58,307 bases of DNA from an uncultured Bacteroidota bacterium (GCA_937899625.1 CALCCB010000153.1:1-58307); one strand, 5' to 3'. Shown: positions 26,661-36,779, counted from the stretch's first letter. Numbers and translations are program-made. Notes: generated from the letters alone by a model not told the origin.

Positions 26661-27160
26661 TTTTTAAGATATCTTTTTATGGTAAAGGGAGCTTCATTTT
26701 TTTCGTCCTTTTCCCAATTCAGAACTTGGTGTATGGTCCAGTTATTTTCATCGAATTCAGGAAAGAAGGTATCTGCCCCATATACTGCGTTCACGTGAGT
26801 TATCATCATTTCATCGACACATTCAAGTTCCAAAGCCAGACGATAGATCTCTCCTCCACCAATGATAAAAACGGTTTGATCTTCCCCATTGTAAAAGGAT
26901 AAACAATCTTCAAGGGAGTGAAAAACTTTAGCTCCATCAGCTGAGAAATCAGTATTTCTTGTGAGGACAATATTTTCCCTGTTCGGTAGCGGTCTGAATC
27001 TTTCCGGAATTGAATCCCAGTTTTTTCTGCCCATTACCACAACATGACCAGTAGTAGTTTCTTTAAAAAACTTCATGTCGGCAGGTAAATGCCACATGAG
27101 GTCATTGTTTTTTCCGATTCCTCTTTCGAGGTCCATGGCTACGATCAGTTTCACTATCAT
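26657..27160 (-). CDS. folA: Dihydrofolate reductase
   Basis: Reduces dihydrofolate to tetrahydrofolate with NADPH, regenerating the cofactor oxidised by thymidylate synthase. The 167-residue protein shows IVAMDLERGIGKNNDLMWHLPADMKFFK in two halves: the Met20-like loop GIGKNNDLMWHLP and the active-site acid D in PADMKFFK. VVMGRKNWDSIP is the NADPH-binding motif and FIIGGGEIYRLAL the glycine pair near the C-terminus. It lies 29 bp downstream of thyA and overlaps topB by 4 bp. Confidence 0.97.
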   Translation of the reverse strand: MIVKLIVAMDLERGIGKNNDLMWHLPADMKFFKETTTGHVVVMGRKNWDSIPERFRPLPNRENIVLTRNTDFSADGAKVFHSLEDCLSFYNGEDQTVFIIGGGEIYRLALELECVDEMMITHVNAVYGADTFFPEFDENNWTIHQVLNWEKDEKNEAPFTIKRYLKK

Positions 27161-27189
27161 CGGCGATTCTTTTTATGCTCAACTGTCTT

Positions 27190-27984
27190 TTAGACAGCTA
27201 CTGCACCTTTAATATGGGGATGTGGATCATATCCGACCAATTCGAAATCTTCGTATTTGAATCCGAAAATATCCTTGACGTTTGGATTGATCTTCATTGT
27301 TGGCAATGGTCTGAAATCACGTGACAACTGAAGCTCTACTTGTTCAAGGTGATTACTGTAGATATGAGCATCGCCAAAAGTGTGAACGAATTCACCAGGC
27401 TCAAGATCACATACCTGCGCTAACATCATTGTAAGTAAAGCATAAGAAGCAATGTTGAAAGGAACTCCCAAGAATGTATCCGCACTTCTTTGATACAACT
27501 GACAGCTCAATTTTCCATCCGCCACATAAAACTGAAACAGGGTATGACAAGGAGGTAATGCCATGTTATCCACATCTGCTACGTTCCAGGCAGAAACAAT
27601 ATGTCTTCTTGAATCAGGGTTATTCTTCAATGAATGAACCAGCTTTGTGATCTGATCGATAGTTCCGCCTTTTCCATCTGGCCAGCTTCTCCATTGGTGA
27701 CCATAAACGGGACCAAGGTTTCCATTTTCGTCTGCCCATTCATCCCAGATCGAAACGTTATTTTCTTTTAAGTACTTAATGTTGGTATCCCCTTGAAGAA
27801 ACCATAACAATTCGATGATGATCGAGCGAAGGTGTAATTTCTTGGTAGTAACTACCGGAAATCCTTCCGAAAGATCAAATCTCATTTGATAACCGAAAGT
27901 TGAGATCGTTCCGGTTCCGGTTCTGTCTTCTTTTCGTGTTCCTTTGTCTAAAATGTGCTTTAAAAGGTCGTGATATTGCTTCAT
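27190..27984 (-). CDS. thyA: Thymidylate synthase
   Basis: Methylates dUMP to dTMP using methylene-tetrahydrofolate. At 264 residues it has the same length as E. coli ThyA. Catalytic Cys146 lies in [13 protein letters not shown]; the phosphate-binding arginines appear in [10 protein letters not shown] and [12 protein letters not shown]; the dUMP-binding segment is [20 protein letters not shown]. The C-terminus [10 protein letters not shown] ends as expected. It heads thyA-folA-topB. Confidence 0.98.
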   Translation of the reverse strand: MKQYHDLLKHILDKGTRKEDRTGTGTISTFGYQMRFDLSEGFPVVTTKKLHLRSIIIELLWFLQGDTNIKYLKENNVSIWDEWADENGNLGPVYGHQWRSWPDGKGGTIDQITKLVHSLKNNPDSRRHIVSAWNVADVDNMALPPCHTLFQFYVADGKLSCQLYQRSADTFLGVPFNIASYALLTMMLAQVCDLEPGEFVHTFGDAHIYSNHLEQVELQLSRDFRPLPTMKINPNVKDIFGFKYEDFELVGYDPHPHIKGAVAV

Positions 27985-28007
27985 TGATATTGTCTGTTTG
28001 GCGACTT

Positions 28008-28015
28008 CGAATTTA
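28008..28015 (-). promoter_or_regulatory. Candidate -7 element (TAAATTCG) for thyA-folA-topB
   Basis: Minus strand reads TAAATTCG, one base off TAnnTTTG, 23 bp before the thyA ATG. The same octamer occurs upstream of the small lipoprotein gene (50264) and recQ (55240), which makes it a possible variant promoter element. Confidence 0.35.
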
Positions 28016-28064
28016 CGAAAATCAACAGCTGCTTTTTTATGAAGTTTTCAAGAATTTAGCCTTT

Positions 28065-30242
28065 TTATGAACGTCTTTGATCGACAAATCGATTGTAAAG
28101 CGCAAGGATTCCAATTGCAATTGTAAGCAATAGACTTACAAAAAATCCGATCAAAACCGGGGTGTTTTTATAGGTGAATACCACTTTCGATTTTCCTTTT
28201 GGGATTTGGACTGCCATGAAATTAGCGTCAGCGATCAAAAGAGTTTCTTCTTTATCATTTACGTTTACTTTCCACCCGTCGTAATATTGCTGATGCAGGA
28301 CTAAGAGCTGAGATGATTTGGATTCACACTCAAATGAGAATTCATTTGCAGTATAGTTGTCAAGTCGGATCCAATCGAGTGAGTCGTGTTTTAGTTTCTC
28401 TTTAATAAAATAGATGTCCTTTGAATTTAAAAACACCTCTCCTGGCATGAAACTGCTATCCTGATTTTTTAATGTCATGTCATCTTCAGGAAAGAACTCA
28501 CTGGTGAGCATGTAAAGCTTGTTCTTTTGAATCGTAGAAAAGAGATAAGGTGTCTGACTTTCCAGTTTTTCATAGTTGCCAAAGCAAAAGGAGTTGAAGC
28601 CTTCTGCAGAGGGTTGCTTTAAAAAATCCTGAAGATTTTGCCAATAAGGTTGGCCGGGAGAAGGCAGTTTTCCGGCTTCCTCGATCGTTATTTCTTTCAA
28701 TTTTGGAAATCCTTTAGGTAATTCTGCCGTTCTCTGAAAAGCCTCTTTGTAACTCAATTCAGAATAATATCCGGTGTATGGACCATTAAGTTGAGCCGCA
28801 ATAATGAGATCTAGTGCGATCAAAACACTGACCATCGCAATCTTCACTTTTGTATCCTTTTTGAGCAGATAGATGGTGATTACAGATGCCAGTAGGAAAA
28901 ACTGAATGAGGCCTTGTAACCACAAATGTTGGGTCATCACAGAATCAGAAGAGGCGGTAAATAGTTGAGCAATAAATTTTCCAAGTTCTACGTCAGCAGT
29001 GAATCCTTTGATGATGAAATATAACTGAGCTCCGATTAAGATTGAAATGGCAAACAAGAATACTCTGTGTTTGATAATCGATCCTGCTTTCTCCCAACTG
29101 TCGATGGCGTGTGCCCCCCACAAAACGAATCCCAGGATGGTAAACAATCTGAATACAGACGGGAATCGGAAAAGATCCATCAGTGGGACATACTTAAAGA
29201 GCCATTCACGAACAGGAAGATCTGCACCCACTGCCGACGTGAGAGACACGATGGCCAATACCATCAACCAGTTCAGTTTTGGAGTTCTTCTTTCAAAGAA
29301 ACCCAAAGGCAAAAATGACAATAGAATAATCCCGAAATAACCATTGATCATGGAGATGTCTCCATTGAAAAACTCAGGGAATCGAACTGTTGCAAAAGGA
29401 TTTGTAAATGATAAAAACGCCTTAAAACCAAACGGAGAGAAAAGTGCTTTTTCCAGGGTAAAGTCATTCAGACGACTAAGGTACGGACTCACCTGAACGA
29501 TTGTAAGAATCATTCCACCAGATAACACGAGTGCAACACTGCCAAAGATGATGTTGTTACGTAAAAAGGTTTTAACATACATCCATTCCTTTTCTCTCAT
29601 CTTTTTTTGAAGGATGTAACCGAAGAGAAATAGAAAAAAGTAAAAAAGAATGATCACGAATGCAGGATAGCCGCCAGTGATCATTAGGAACAGGAAAAAG
29701 GCACCAAAGACTGCATCCTTCCAGTTTCCATCATCGATGATCTTGAAGTAATAGGTAATTACATAGGGTAGCCAGGCGGCACCGATCACATAAGGTAGAT
29801 GCTGTGCATTGCCTACGAATATGCCACTAAGCATGAAAGAGAGCGCTGCGATCAATGTCGCTTTTGACGAGAAGCCTAACTTTTCTGCAAGGAGTTTCGT
29901 TCCCCACCCAGCCGCTAATACATGAATAAAGAATTCCAGTGCGATGGTATATAGATTATAACCTAATGTTGAACCAATGATCCAAACCGCTGGATACCAG
30001 ACTCCTGAAGAAGGGTCTGCATGAGCAGGATATCCGAGGTCCTGATAAGGATTCCAGAATGGAAAGACCCCATTTTGAAAACATTCTCCCACATGAAATC
30101 TCCACGGGTAGAAACAATCGACCATATCGTATTTCGGGGGATGGACGAAAAAAACCACTTGAAAGAAAGCCAGTGCAGCTACAGATAACAACACTATGAA
30201 GTGGATCAGATTCCTGTTTTTCATCTCTTCAAAGTTAAGCAT
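28065..30242 (-). CDS. YfhO-family polytopic membrane protein
   Basis: 725-residue protein with about a dozen transmembrane helices and a soluble C-terminal domain (about residues 500-690) before a last helix. The N-terminal loop carries the acidic and aromatic pattern of YfhO/GT-C-like proteins: YDMVDCFYPWRFHVGECF and FWNPYQDLGYPAHADPSSG. The family is thought to act in cell-surface glycosylation, for example of teichoic or other polymers using lipid-linked sugars, but its function in Bacteroidota is not established. Starts at 30242 (MLNFEEMKNRN) or 30224 (MKNRNLIHFIV) are both plausible. It is divergent from the small secreted protein gene upstream. Confidence 0.85.
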   Translation of the reverse strand: MLNFEEMKNRNLIHFIVLLSVAALAFFQVVFFVHPPKYDMVDCFYPWRFHVGECFQNGVFPFWNPYQDLGYPAHADPSSGVWYPAVWIIGSTLGYNLYTIALEFFIHVLAAGWGTKLLAEKLGFSSKATLIAALSFMLSGIFVGNAQHLPYVIGAAWLPYVITYYFKIIDDGNWKDAVFGAFFLFLMITGGYPAFVIILFYFFLFLFGYILQKKMREKEWMYVKTFLRNNIIFGSVALVLSGGMILTIVQVSPYLSRLNDFTLEKALFSPFGFKAFLSFTNPFATVRFPEFFNGDISMINGYFGIILLSFLPLGFFERRTPKLNWLMVLAIVSLTSAVGADLPVREWLFKYVPLMDLFRFPSVFRLFTILGFVLWGAHAIDSWEKAGSIIKHRVFLFAISILIGAQLYFIIKGFTADVELGKFIAQLFTASSDSVMTQHLWLQGLIQFFLLASVITIYLLKKDTKVKIAMVSVLIALDLIIAAQLNGPYTGYYSELSYKEAFQRTAELPKGFPKLKEITIEEAGKLPSPGQPYWQNLQDFLKQPSAEGFNSFCFGNYEKLESQTPYLFSTIQKNKLYMLTSEFFPEDDMTLKNQDSSFMPGEVFLNSKDIYFIKEKLKHDSLDWIRLDNYTANEFSFECESKSSQLLVLHQQYYDGWKVNVNDKEETLLIADANFMAVQIPKGKSKVVFTYKNTPVLIGFFVSLLLTIAIGILALYNRFVDQRRS

Positions 30243-30291
30243 CTTTCTTTTGACAAAGGATTAGGAACTCTTAAGGATTAGACATTCTTTG

Positions 30292-30299
30292 TATATTTG
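30292..30299 (+). promoter_or_regulatory. Bacteroidota -7 element (TATATTTG) for the small secreted protein
   Basis: Exact TAnnTTTG match ending four bases before the ATG at 30304, the same unusual spacing as at mtnB and mtnC. It overlaps the first codons of a longer TTG-started frame and so argues for the ATG. Confidence 0.5.
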
Positions 30300-30303
30300 G
30301 ATT

Positions 30304-30690
30304 ATGAGATGCTTGTTTCTTTTAGTCTTCTTTTCGATTTCTTTTCTTGGCGTGGCTCAAAAACCGATCGACCTGAAGAAAAGATATTTTGGCAACTATG
30401 AGGGACCAGTAAACTCGTTCAAGCTTGATACTGGTGAAGACCTTGTGGATGTCGAAAAAACATCCATGAGAATTTCGATCGACGAAAAGAATGTGGTCTT
30501 TGATGTTGGTCGCTATCACTTGGAAGGCACGTATAAAGTTCTTTTTGAAGCACAGAAGTATTTTGTTTTGGATTGTACAATTCCAGGAAGAGTTGCTGGA
30601 GAGAGAATTGTAATTTACAAACGAGGTAAACAAATCTCCAGAGACGGATTGTTCCCTCAACCAAGTGCAATGCTGGAAAAAGTTAAATGA
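30304..30690 (+). CDS. Small secreted hypothetical protein
   Basis: 128-residue protein, not recognised. The ATG at 30304 gives a clear signal peptide (MRCLFLLVFFSISFLGVAQ); a TTG-started frame from 30289 would add five residues in front and is unlikely. The mature part of about 109 residues is beta-rich and charged (KRYFGNYEGPVNSFKLDTG, RISIDEKNVVFDVGRYHLE, GERIVIYKRGKQISRDG). There is no lipobox and no metal motif. It probably acts in the periplasm or outside. Its TGA stop directly abuts the TCA (stop) of the convergent histidine kinase gene in a TGATCA palindrome. Confidence 0.65.
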   Translation: MRCLFLLVFFSISFLGVAQKPIDLKKRYFGNYEGPVNSFKLDTGEDLVDVEKTSMRISIDEKNVVFDVGRYHLEGTYKVLFEAQKYFVLDCTIPGRVAGERIVIYKRGKQISRDGLFPQPSAMLEKVK

Positions 30691-32028
30691 TCAATAGGGA
30701 AACCAAAGGATAAAGGTTGTTCCTTTTCCAACCACACTTCGAACCTCTATTTTCCCTTCGTGCGCCTCAACGATCAGCTTCACATAATAAAGTCCTAACC
30801 CAAATCCTTTCACATTGTGAAGGTTCCCAGTAGGTACTCTGTAAAACTTGTCAAAGATCATTTTTAGATCTTCACGTTTCATACCGATTCCGTTATCTGA
30901 AACCTCTATAGTGAGCCCTTTTTTGTCATTTCTGGTACTGACCACAACTTCTGGAGCTTGATCACAATATTTTACCGCATTATCCAGAAGGTTGTAAATG
31001 ACATTTGTAACGTGAACGGTGTCAGCATTAATCTCTCCAGTGCTGGCATTCAATTCAAGGCTGATTTTTCCACCATTCTCCAGCTGGTTGAATTCAAAAT
31101 TATCTTTTGCTTCTTCGATCAGTTCGTGAACATCGAGGAGTTCCTTTTTCAGAACAAGCTTTTCTTTGTCGAGTTTTGCGACGTTCAATACCCGCTCGAC
31201 TTGATTTTCAAGTCGTTTATTTTCCTTGTAAATAATACTTGCGTAGCGCTTGATCTTGTCCCCATCTTCTGCACTTGTTTTCATCAACATCTCACTCGAA
31301 AGCCCTATCGTAGAAATTGGAGTCTTGAGCTCGTGCGTCATGTTGTTTATGAAATCTGTTTTGATTTCTGATAATCTTTTCTGTCGGATGATGATATTCA
31401 AAGAAAAACCAAAAAAAAGCAAGATGAGAATGAAAATGATCGAAACATAGATCCATGGAGACATACTCGAGCTATCGGCTTCGATCTGTGAGCTTGTTGC
31501 GCCTGGAAAGAAAACGGTGAAATAATGACCGTCATTTTTCCATTTCAGATTTGCGTAGGTCTGTTCCGGTACAGTATCCTTGATCGTTGCGTAAATACTA
31601 TCTCCGGTAAACTTGATCAAATTCCCGAATACGATCGAATCCGTGAAGCAATCATAGATCCCGTATTGAAAATCCTGACGCACATTTTGAGCATAGAATT
31701 CTCTCTTCAATAAAGTTTCCAGATAGAACGGGTGAAGCTCCTCATTAATATCAACCGTAAAAGAGATGTCGTCTAATTGTTTCACGGCTCCATAAAGATC
31801 AGAACTATCTCCACTTGTAACGGCAATATCCTCAAGGACATTCTTCAATGCCAGATGCACGTCTTCATTGAATTGCACTTGGTTCAGACTGTCTTCCCGT
31901 TCCTGAATAGAAATGTTCTTCTGTTGGATAGCTACAGTTTTCCTGATCCAGGTGATCTGAATAAAGAGGATACTTGTAAGGGAAATGATCCCAAGCACAA
32001 CAACTGCATTAATGGTTTTTCTGTTCAT
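30691..32028 (-). CDS. Membrane sensor histidine kinase
   Basis: 445-residue two-helix sensor kinase. Transmembrane helices at about 7-27 and 192-213 bracket a periplasmic sensor of about 165 residues with no recognised fold. The HisKA motif TDFINNMTHELKTPIST has the phospho-acceptor His232. HATPase boxes follow: N in NLLDNAVKYC, G1 VSDNGIGM, and G2 GFGLGLYYVK. It autophosphorylates and should pass phosphate to a response regulator, but none is adjacent, so it is an orphan here. It starts 2 bp after the rhodanese stop and is likely co-transcribed with it and the flavoprotein. Confidence 0.95.
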   Translation of the reverse strand: MNRKTINAVVVLGIISLTSILFIQITWIRKTVAIQQKNISIQEREDSLNQVQFNEDVHLALKNVLEDIAVTSGDSSDLYGAVKQLDDISFTVDINEELHPFYLETLLKREFYAQNVRQDFQYGIYDCFTDSIVFGNLIKFTGDSIYATIKDTVPEQTYANLKWKNDGHYFTVFFPGATSSQIEADSSSMSPWIYVSIIFILILLFFGFSLNIIIRQKRLSEIKTDFINNMTHELKTPISTIGLSSEMLMKTSAEDGDKIKRYASIIYKENKRLENQVERVLNVAKLDKEKLVLKKELLDVHELIEEAKDNFEFNQLENGGKISLELNASTGEINADTVHVTNVIYNLLDNAVKYCDQAPEVVVSTRNDKKGLTIEVSDNGIGMKREDLKMIFDKFYRVPTGNLHNVKGFGLGLYYVKLIVEAHEGKIEVRSVVGKGTTFILWFPY

Positions 32029-32030
32029 TC

Positions 32031-32348
32031 TTAAAATGGATCCATTGACGGATCGATCTCACTTGCCCACGCTAGAATTCCTCCGCTTAGGTTGTACAAG
32101 TTAGTAAATCCGTATCGCTGTTCCAAGAAACCGATCGCATTCGCACTTCTTGCTCCTGACCGGCAATGAACAATTACCTTTTTGTCTTTTGGGATTTCAT
32201 TAACTCTTGACTCCAATTCTCCCAGTGGAATGAGCACGCCATTCATTGATGCTTCTTCCGCTTCGAAAGGTTCTCTGACATCGATCAACAAGAAGTCTTC
32301 ATGCTGATCGAACATGTCTTTTAGTTCACGAACGCTTATACTTTTCAT
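32031..32348 (-). CDS. Single-domain rhodanese-like protein
   Basis: 105-residue rhodanese-fold protein. The start MKSISVRELKDMFDQHEDFL leads to LLIDVREPFE, the conserved DVRE segment, and the active-site loop VHCRSGARSAN with catalytic Cys62. No signal peptide is seen, so it is cytoplasmic. Such proteins carry sulfur as cysteine persulfide to cofactor or redox pathways; the actual role here is unknown. It lies 5 bp after the reductase-like gene and 2 bp before the histidine kinase, so redox context is possible. Confidence 0.93.
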   Translation of the reverse strand: MKSISVRELKDMFDQHEDFLLIDVREPFEAEEASMNGVLIPLGELESRVNEIPKDKKVIVHCRSGARSANAIGFLEQRYGFTNLYNLSGGILAWASEIDPSMDPF

Positions 32349-32353
32349 AAGAA

Positions 32354-33364
32354 TCAGAATCCTTGCACTCCGTTCACGGTGGTGTACTTCAGGATGTTCT
32401 TTTTATCTGGGTGAATTCTTGCAAACGCCGATTGAACTGCCAGAGTACCTTCGTGAAAACCGCAAAGGATCAGCTTCAGTTTGTTCTCATACGTGTTAAC
32501 GTCGCCAATGGCATATATCCCTGGAATATTGGTCGAATAATCAAGTGTATCAACTTTGATGGCATTCTTTTCGATCTCAAGTCCCCAGTCTGCAATCGGT
32601 CCAAGAGTAGGTTTTAATCCGAATAATGGAATAAAATGATCACATGCAACATTCATTTCTCCATCTTTCTGATGTGTAACAACAACTCCTTCCACTTTTC
32701 CATTTCCGGTAATTGATGTCACTTCGGCTTCGGTTATTAATCTGATCTTTCCTTGATCAGCCAGGTCAATCACCTTCTGAACAGAATCCAGATGTCCTCT
32801 AAACGAGCTGCTTCTATGTACAAGTACAACTTCGCTAGCGATATTCTTTTCAGTTAGGAAGATCGACCAGTCCAGTGCTGAATCTCCTCCACCGGCGATC
32901 ACACATCTTTTACCTCTGTAAAATTCAGGATCCTTGATGATGTATTCAACACCTCTATCTTCGTAATCCACGATATTATCAATAGGTGGTTTTCTCGGTT
33001 CAAATACCCCCAACCCACCAGCGATCATTACGATTGGCGCCTGATGCTGAGTTCCTTTAACTGTGGTAACAATGAATAGATTGTCTTCCGTTTTGTCGAT
33101 GCTCACAGCTGCCTCTCCTAAAGTAAAGCCGGGTTTGAATGGAGCAGCTTGTTCCATAAGATTATCGATCAATTCACCAGCCAACACACTTGGAAAACCA
33201 GGGATATCATAAATCGGTTTTTTTGGATAGATCTCTGAACATTGTCCACCGGGCTGCGGCAAAGAATCGATCAGATGACAATGAAGCTTTAACAAACCTG
33301 CTTCAAATACTGTAAAAAGTCCGACTGGACCTGCGCCAATAATAATGATATCTGTTTTGATCAT
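32354..33364 (-). CDS. Ferredoxin/flavodoxin--NADP reductase, thioredoxin reductase-like type
   Basis: 336-residue flavoprotein. Start set at ATG 33364 (MIKTDIIIIGAGPVGLFTVF); nine more codons are open upstream without homology. The FAD-binding GAGPVG loop is at about residues 10-15, the GGQCSEIYPKKPIYDIPGFP region follows, the NAD(P) loop is CVIAGGGDSALDW, and the end has IYAIGDVNTYENKLKLI. The CxxC pair of true thioredoxin reductases is absent, which points to the YumC-type ferredoxin-NADP reductase. First gene in a likely operon with the rhodanese and histidine kinase. Confidence 0.92.
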   Translation of the reverse strand: MIKTDIIIIGAGPVGLFTVFEAGLLKLHCHLIDSLPQPGGQCSEIYPKKPIYDIPGFPSVLAGELIDNLMEQAAPFKPGFTLGEAAVSIDKTEDNLFIVTTVKGTQHQAPIVMIAGGLGVFEPRKPPIDNIVDYEDRGVEYIIKDPEFYRGKRCVIAGGGDSALDWSIFLTEKNIASEVVLVHRSSSFRGHLDSVQKVIDLADQGKIRLITEAEVTSITGNGKVEGVVVTHQKDGEMNVACDHFIPLFGLKPTLGPIADWGLEIEKNAIKVDTLDYSTNIPGIYAIGDVNTYENKLKLILCGFHEGTLAVQSAFARIHPDKKNILKYTTVNGVQGF

Positions 33365-33388
33365 GCTGTATGATGAATTAATCGGGTG

Positions 33389-33396
33389 CAAAGTTA
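33389..33396 (-). promoter_or_regulatory. Bacteroidota -7 element for the reductase-rhodanese-kinase operon
   Basis: Minus strand TAACTTTG, an exact TAnnTTTG match, 24 bp before the reductase ATG. No clear TTG element at 19 bp. It overlaps the first codons of the longer reductase frame, supporting the shorter start. Confidence 0.5.
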
Positions 33397-33439
33397 ACTA
33401 TATCTTCACTAAGAAAGATAATTTCAGTAACAAAGCAGT

Positions 33440-33460
33440 ACTGTGTTTGTTCAACACAGT
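33440..33460 (-). repeat. 8-bp inverted repeat after the SpoU methylase gene
   Basis: ACTGTGTT (33440-33447) and AACACAGT (33453-33460) form a perfect stem with a 5-nt loop, 1 bp past the stop of the methylase gene. On the minus strand no T run follows, so it is either a weak terminator or an mRNA 3'-end stabiliser. Confidence 0.45.
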
Positions 33461-33461
33461 T

Positions 33462-34004
33462 TTATCGGTCTTCCGGAAAGTACCTTTTGGAAAACTCCCA
33501 GAGAACTACTCCAGCGCAAACAGAGACATTCAAGCTGTGTTTCGTTCCGAATTGAGGGATTTCAATGATATGGTCAGATAGGTCAATGGCCTCCTGCTCA
33601 ACTCCATTTACCTCATTTCCATAGATCAGCGCAAATTTTTCTCCTTCCAAATCACTGATCTTGTCCAGATGCACAGTTTTTTCAGCTTGCTCTATACTGC
33701 AGATTACATAACCTTCTTGCTTTAAATCTTTGATAAGTTCCAGAATGGACTGACGGTATTCCCATTCGACGGTTTCGGTTGCGCCGAGGGCTGTTTTCTG
33801 GATGTCGCGATGTGGTGGATTGGCAGTAATTCCACACAGATAGATCTTTTCAACATTGAATGCATCCGCCGTTCTGAAAAATGATCCGATATTATTTAAA
33901 GATCTGATATCGTTAAGAATAACGCGAAGGGGATATTTTTCCTGTTGTTTGAATTCTTCTTCAGACACACGGTTTAATTCCCACAATTTTAGCTTTCTGT
34001 TCAT
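33462..34004 (-). CDS. SpoU/TrmH-family RNA 2'-O-methyltransferase
   Basis: 180-residue SPOUT methyltransferase. The three SpoU motifs are visible: motif 1 [20 protein letters not shown] (conserved N and R), motif 2 [18 protein letters not shown], and motif 3 [19 protein letters not shown], which form the SAM-binding trefoil knot. There is no N-terminal RNA-binding domain, which is like short TrmH-type enzymes. The target tRNA or rRNA position cannot be told. The gene is divergent from mutS. Confidence 0.92.
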   Translation of the reverse strand: MNRKLKLWELNRVSEEEFKQQEKYPLRVILNDIRSLNNIGSFFRTADAFNVEKIYLCGITANPPHRDIQKTALGATETVEWEYRQSILELIKDLKQEGYVICSIEQAEKTVHLDKISDLEGEKFALIYGNEVNGVEQEAIDLSDHIIEIPQFGTKHSLNVSVCAGVVLWEFSKRYFPEDR

Positions 34005-34032
34005 ATTGTTGAAAAGATGCTACTTGGAATTT

Positions 34033-34062
34033 TTGTTCCCTCGAGCATGGATTCTACCTTTA
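34033..34062 (+). promoter_or_regulatory. Promoter of mutS: TTG-N19-TACCTTTA(G)
   Basis: TTG at 34033-34035 and TACCTTTA at 34055-34062 are separated by 19 bp, matching the Bacteroidota layout with one mismatch in the last base of the -7 box. It lies 27 bp before the TTG start proposed for mutS and supports that start over anything further upstream. Confidence 0.5.
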
Positions 34063-34089
34063 GGGCAAAATTCAGAAAAAGAACCCGGT

Positions 34090-36732
34090 TTGAGTAAGGT
34101 TAAGGAAGAAAAAAGTGCGAGCGAGACTCCACTGATGAAGCAATATAATCAGATCAAAGCCAAGCACCCACAGGCTTTGCTACTCTTCCGTGTAGGTGAT
34201 TTTTATGAAACTTTCGGTGAGGATGCGATCATTACTGCTCGAATTCTGGGTATTGTTCTGACCAATCGAAATAACGGAGGATCGAAACTTGAATTGGCAG
34301 GTTTCCCTCATCATTCGCTTGATACCTATTTGCCGAAATTGGTAAGAGCAGGTCAACGAGTTGCTATATGTGATCAACTTGAGGACCCAAAGATGACCAA
34401 AACGATCGTAAAGAGGGGAGTAACTGAGCTGTTGTCTCCAGGAGTGTCGTTTAATGATCAGGTTCTGGATCAAAAGAAAAACAATTTTTTGTGCGCCCTT
34501 CATTTTAACAAGAAGGACTTTGGTGTATCATTTCTGGATGTATCTACCGGTGAGTTTTTATTGGCACAAGGCAACAAGGAGCATATTGATAAGCTGATCC
34601 AGGGATTTGAACCTTCGGAGATCATCTATTCAAAGAATCATTCCGGAGATTATCGCGAGTGGTTTGGTGAAAAGTATTTCACGTTCAGAATGGAAGACTG
34701 GATCTTTAATCCTGAATATGCCAATGAATCACTCAATAATCATTTTGGAACAAGATCACTGAAGGGTTTTGGGGTAGAAAACCTAGATTGTGGAATAATC
34801 GCCGCTGGAGCGATTTTACATTATTTGTCCGAAAATCAGCACAACAACCTTGGTCATATTCGCTCCTTATCGAGGATCGAAGAGGAGCGTTTTGTCTGGC
34901 TGGACAGATTTACGATCAGGAACCTGGAGTTGATCTCATCACCTCATGAAAATGCCAAAACTTTGGCGGATGTTATGGATGACACAAAAACGCCGATGGG
35001 GGGCAGAATGATGAAGAGGTGGATCCTGATGCCACTGAAAGACCAGAATCCGATTAATGAACGATTGAATGCTGTTCAATCCTTGAAAGAGGATCATGAA
35101 ATTAGACATGAGTTGATCGAGCGATTTAAGAACATTGGTGATATTGAACGATTAATTTCAAAGGTTGCCGTTGGGAAGATCAATCCCAGAGAAGTCGTTC
35201 AGCTAAAACGCACCCTTGAGCAGCTCAAACCGATCAAGGATCTGTTGTCGGGTAGTAAAAGCCCATTACTCAAAAAGATAGTCGATCAGTTGAATCCTTG
35301 TGATAAACTGATCGAAATGATCTCCAGCACGATTGCTGATGATCCTGCTGTTCAGATTGGAAAGGGGGACGTGATCAAAGGAGGAGCAAATGAAGAGTTG
35401 GATGAATTGAGAAAGATTCTTCGAAATGGGAAGGAATACCTGGAGGACCTTCAAAACAGGGAATCCGAGAAGACAGGTATCCCAAGCTTGAAAGTGGCAT
35501 TCAATAATGTTTTCGGTTATTACCTCGAAGTAAGAAATACACACAAGGACAAAGTGCCTGAAGAATGGATCAGAAAGCAAACGCTTGTCAATGCTGAAAG
35601 ATACATTACAGAAGAGCTTAAGATCTATGAGTCTAAGATCTTGAATGCAGAAGATAGTATCCACGCAATTGAATCACGGTTGTATCAAGATCTTGTTTTG
35701 AGTATGGCTGATTACATTCAACCGATCCAGCATAATGCGTTTCTGTTGGCTCAAACAGATTGTTTATGCTCATTTGCGACTATAGCAATTGAAAACAATT
35801 ACAACAGGCCAACTGTGAACCAAGGATATTCCATCGACATAAAAGATGGGAGGCATCCAGTGATCGAAAGACAAATGAAGATCGGTGAAGAATATGTTTC
35901 CAATGATCTAAGCCTGAACAGAGAGGATCAACAGATCATCATGATCACCGGACCAAACATGAGTGGTAAAAGTGCCATCTTGAGGCAAACAGCCTTGATC
36001 TGTCTCATGGCGCAAATGGGATCGTTCGTTCCGGCGGCATCTGCAGAATTGGGAATTCTGGACAAGATATTTACCAGAGTAGGAGCTTCCGATAATATAT
36101 CGTCGGGAGAATCAACCTTCATGGTGGAAATGAATGAAACAGCAAGTATTCTGAATAATTTATCTGATCGAAGTCTAATTTTATTAGATGAGATAGGTAG
36201 AGGCACCAGCACCTATGATGGTATTTCGATTGCCTGGTCTATTGCTGAATATTTACATGAATTTCCAAAAGCAAAGGCAAAGACACTTTTTGCGACGCAC
36301 TACCATGAATTGAATGAAATGACAAATCAGTTCAAGAGGATCAAGAATTTCAATGTTTCTGTGAAGGAAGTTGGTACCCAGATCTTGTTCATGCGGAAAT
36401 TGGTAGAAGGAGGGAGTAATCACTCTTTTGGTATACACGTGGCCAAGCTTGCGGGAATGCCAGTTGAGGTTTTAAAAAGGGCCGAATCTATTTTAAAGGA
36501 GCTGGAAAAAGAACACCAGATGACCGGTGGTGCTGAGAGAAAAGGAAAAGCTAAAAAGCAGCAATTACTGAACGATTCGAACGACACTGCAATGCAATTG
36601 AGTTTTTTCCAGTTGAACGATCCGGTACTTGAACAAATCAGAGAAGAATTAGTAAGTATTGACATTAATACCCTTACTCCCGTGGAAGCCTTGATGAAAT
36701 TAAACGAAATCAAGAAATTGACAGGAGGATAA
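34090..36732 (+). CDS. mutS: DNA mismatch repair protein MutS
   Basis: Mismatch-recognition ATPase. The open frame runs back to 33856 inside the divergent methylase gene, but homology begins at [21 protein letters not shown] choose TTG 34090 (880 residues), because the first in-frame ATG in the homologous region, 34135, would cut off the conserved TPLMKQY start. Mismatch-binding F-Y-E is in [13 protein letters not shown] (about residues 35-47). The connector, lever and clamp region lies in the middle. The Walker A motif is [14 protein letters not shown] and the signature/Walker B region [16 protein letters not shown]. The helix-turn-helix dimerisation region follows. The length fits MutS1. 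Confidence 0.96.
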   Translation: MSKVKEEKSASETPLMKQYNQIKAKHPQALLLFRVGDFYETFGEDAIITARILGIVLTNRNNGGSKLELAGFPHHSLDTYLPKLVRAGQRVAICDQLEDPKMTKTIVKRGVTELLSPGVSFNDQVLDQKKNNFLCALHFNKKDFGVSFLDVSTGEFLLAQGNKEHIDKLIQGFEPSEIIYSKNHSGDYREWFGEKYFTFRMEDWIFNPEYANESLNNHFGTRSLKGFGVENLDCGIIAAGAILHYLSENQHNNLGHIRSLSRIEEERFVWLDRFTIRNLELISSPHENAKTLADVMDDTKTPMGGRMMKRWILMPLKDQNPINERLNAVQSLKEDHEIRHELIERFKNIGDIERLISKVAVGKINPREVVQLKRTLEQLKPIKDLLSGSKSPLLKKIVDQLNPCDKLIEMISSTIADDPAVQIGKGDVIKGGANEELDELRKILRNGKEYLEDLQNRESEKTGIPSLKVAFNNVFGYYLEVRNTHKDKVPEEWIRKQTLVNAERYITEELKIYESKILNAEDSIHAIESRLYQDLVLSMADYIQPIQHNAFLLAQTDCLCSFATIAIENNYNRPTVNQGYSIDIKDGRHPVIERQMKIGEEYVSNDLSLNREDQQIIMITGPNMSGKSAILRQTALICLMAQMGSFVPAASAELGILDKIFTRVGASDNISSGESTFMVEMNETASILNNLSDRSLILLDEIGRGTSTYDGISIAWSIAEYLHEFPKAKAKTLFATHYHELNEMTNQFKRIKNFNVSVKEVGTQILFMRKLVEGGSNHSFGIHVAKLAGMPVEVLKRAESILKELEKEHQMTGGAERKGKAKKQQLLNDSNDTAMQLSFFQLNDPVLEQIREELVSIDINTLTPVEALMKLNEIKKLTGG

Positions 36733-36749
36733 AAAAAAAGAGTTCTGCA

Positions 36750-36779
36750 TTGATTTTTTAGAAATACTTTTTACATTTG
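36750..36779 (+). promoter_or_regulatory. Promoter of the tRNA-Gly/tRNA-Leu locus: TTG-N19-TACATTTG
   Basis: TTG at 36750-36752 and TACATTTG at 36772-36779, 19 bp apart, is the best full match to the Bacteroidota sigma consensus in the window. It lies 35 bp before the tRNA-Gly gene. Confidence 0.75.

Noticed and set aside
33856-34089. MutS reading frame extended into the SpoU methylase gene
   Set aside because: The extension is antisense to a real gene and has no MutS homology; a promoter lies at 34033-34062.
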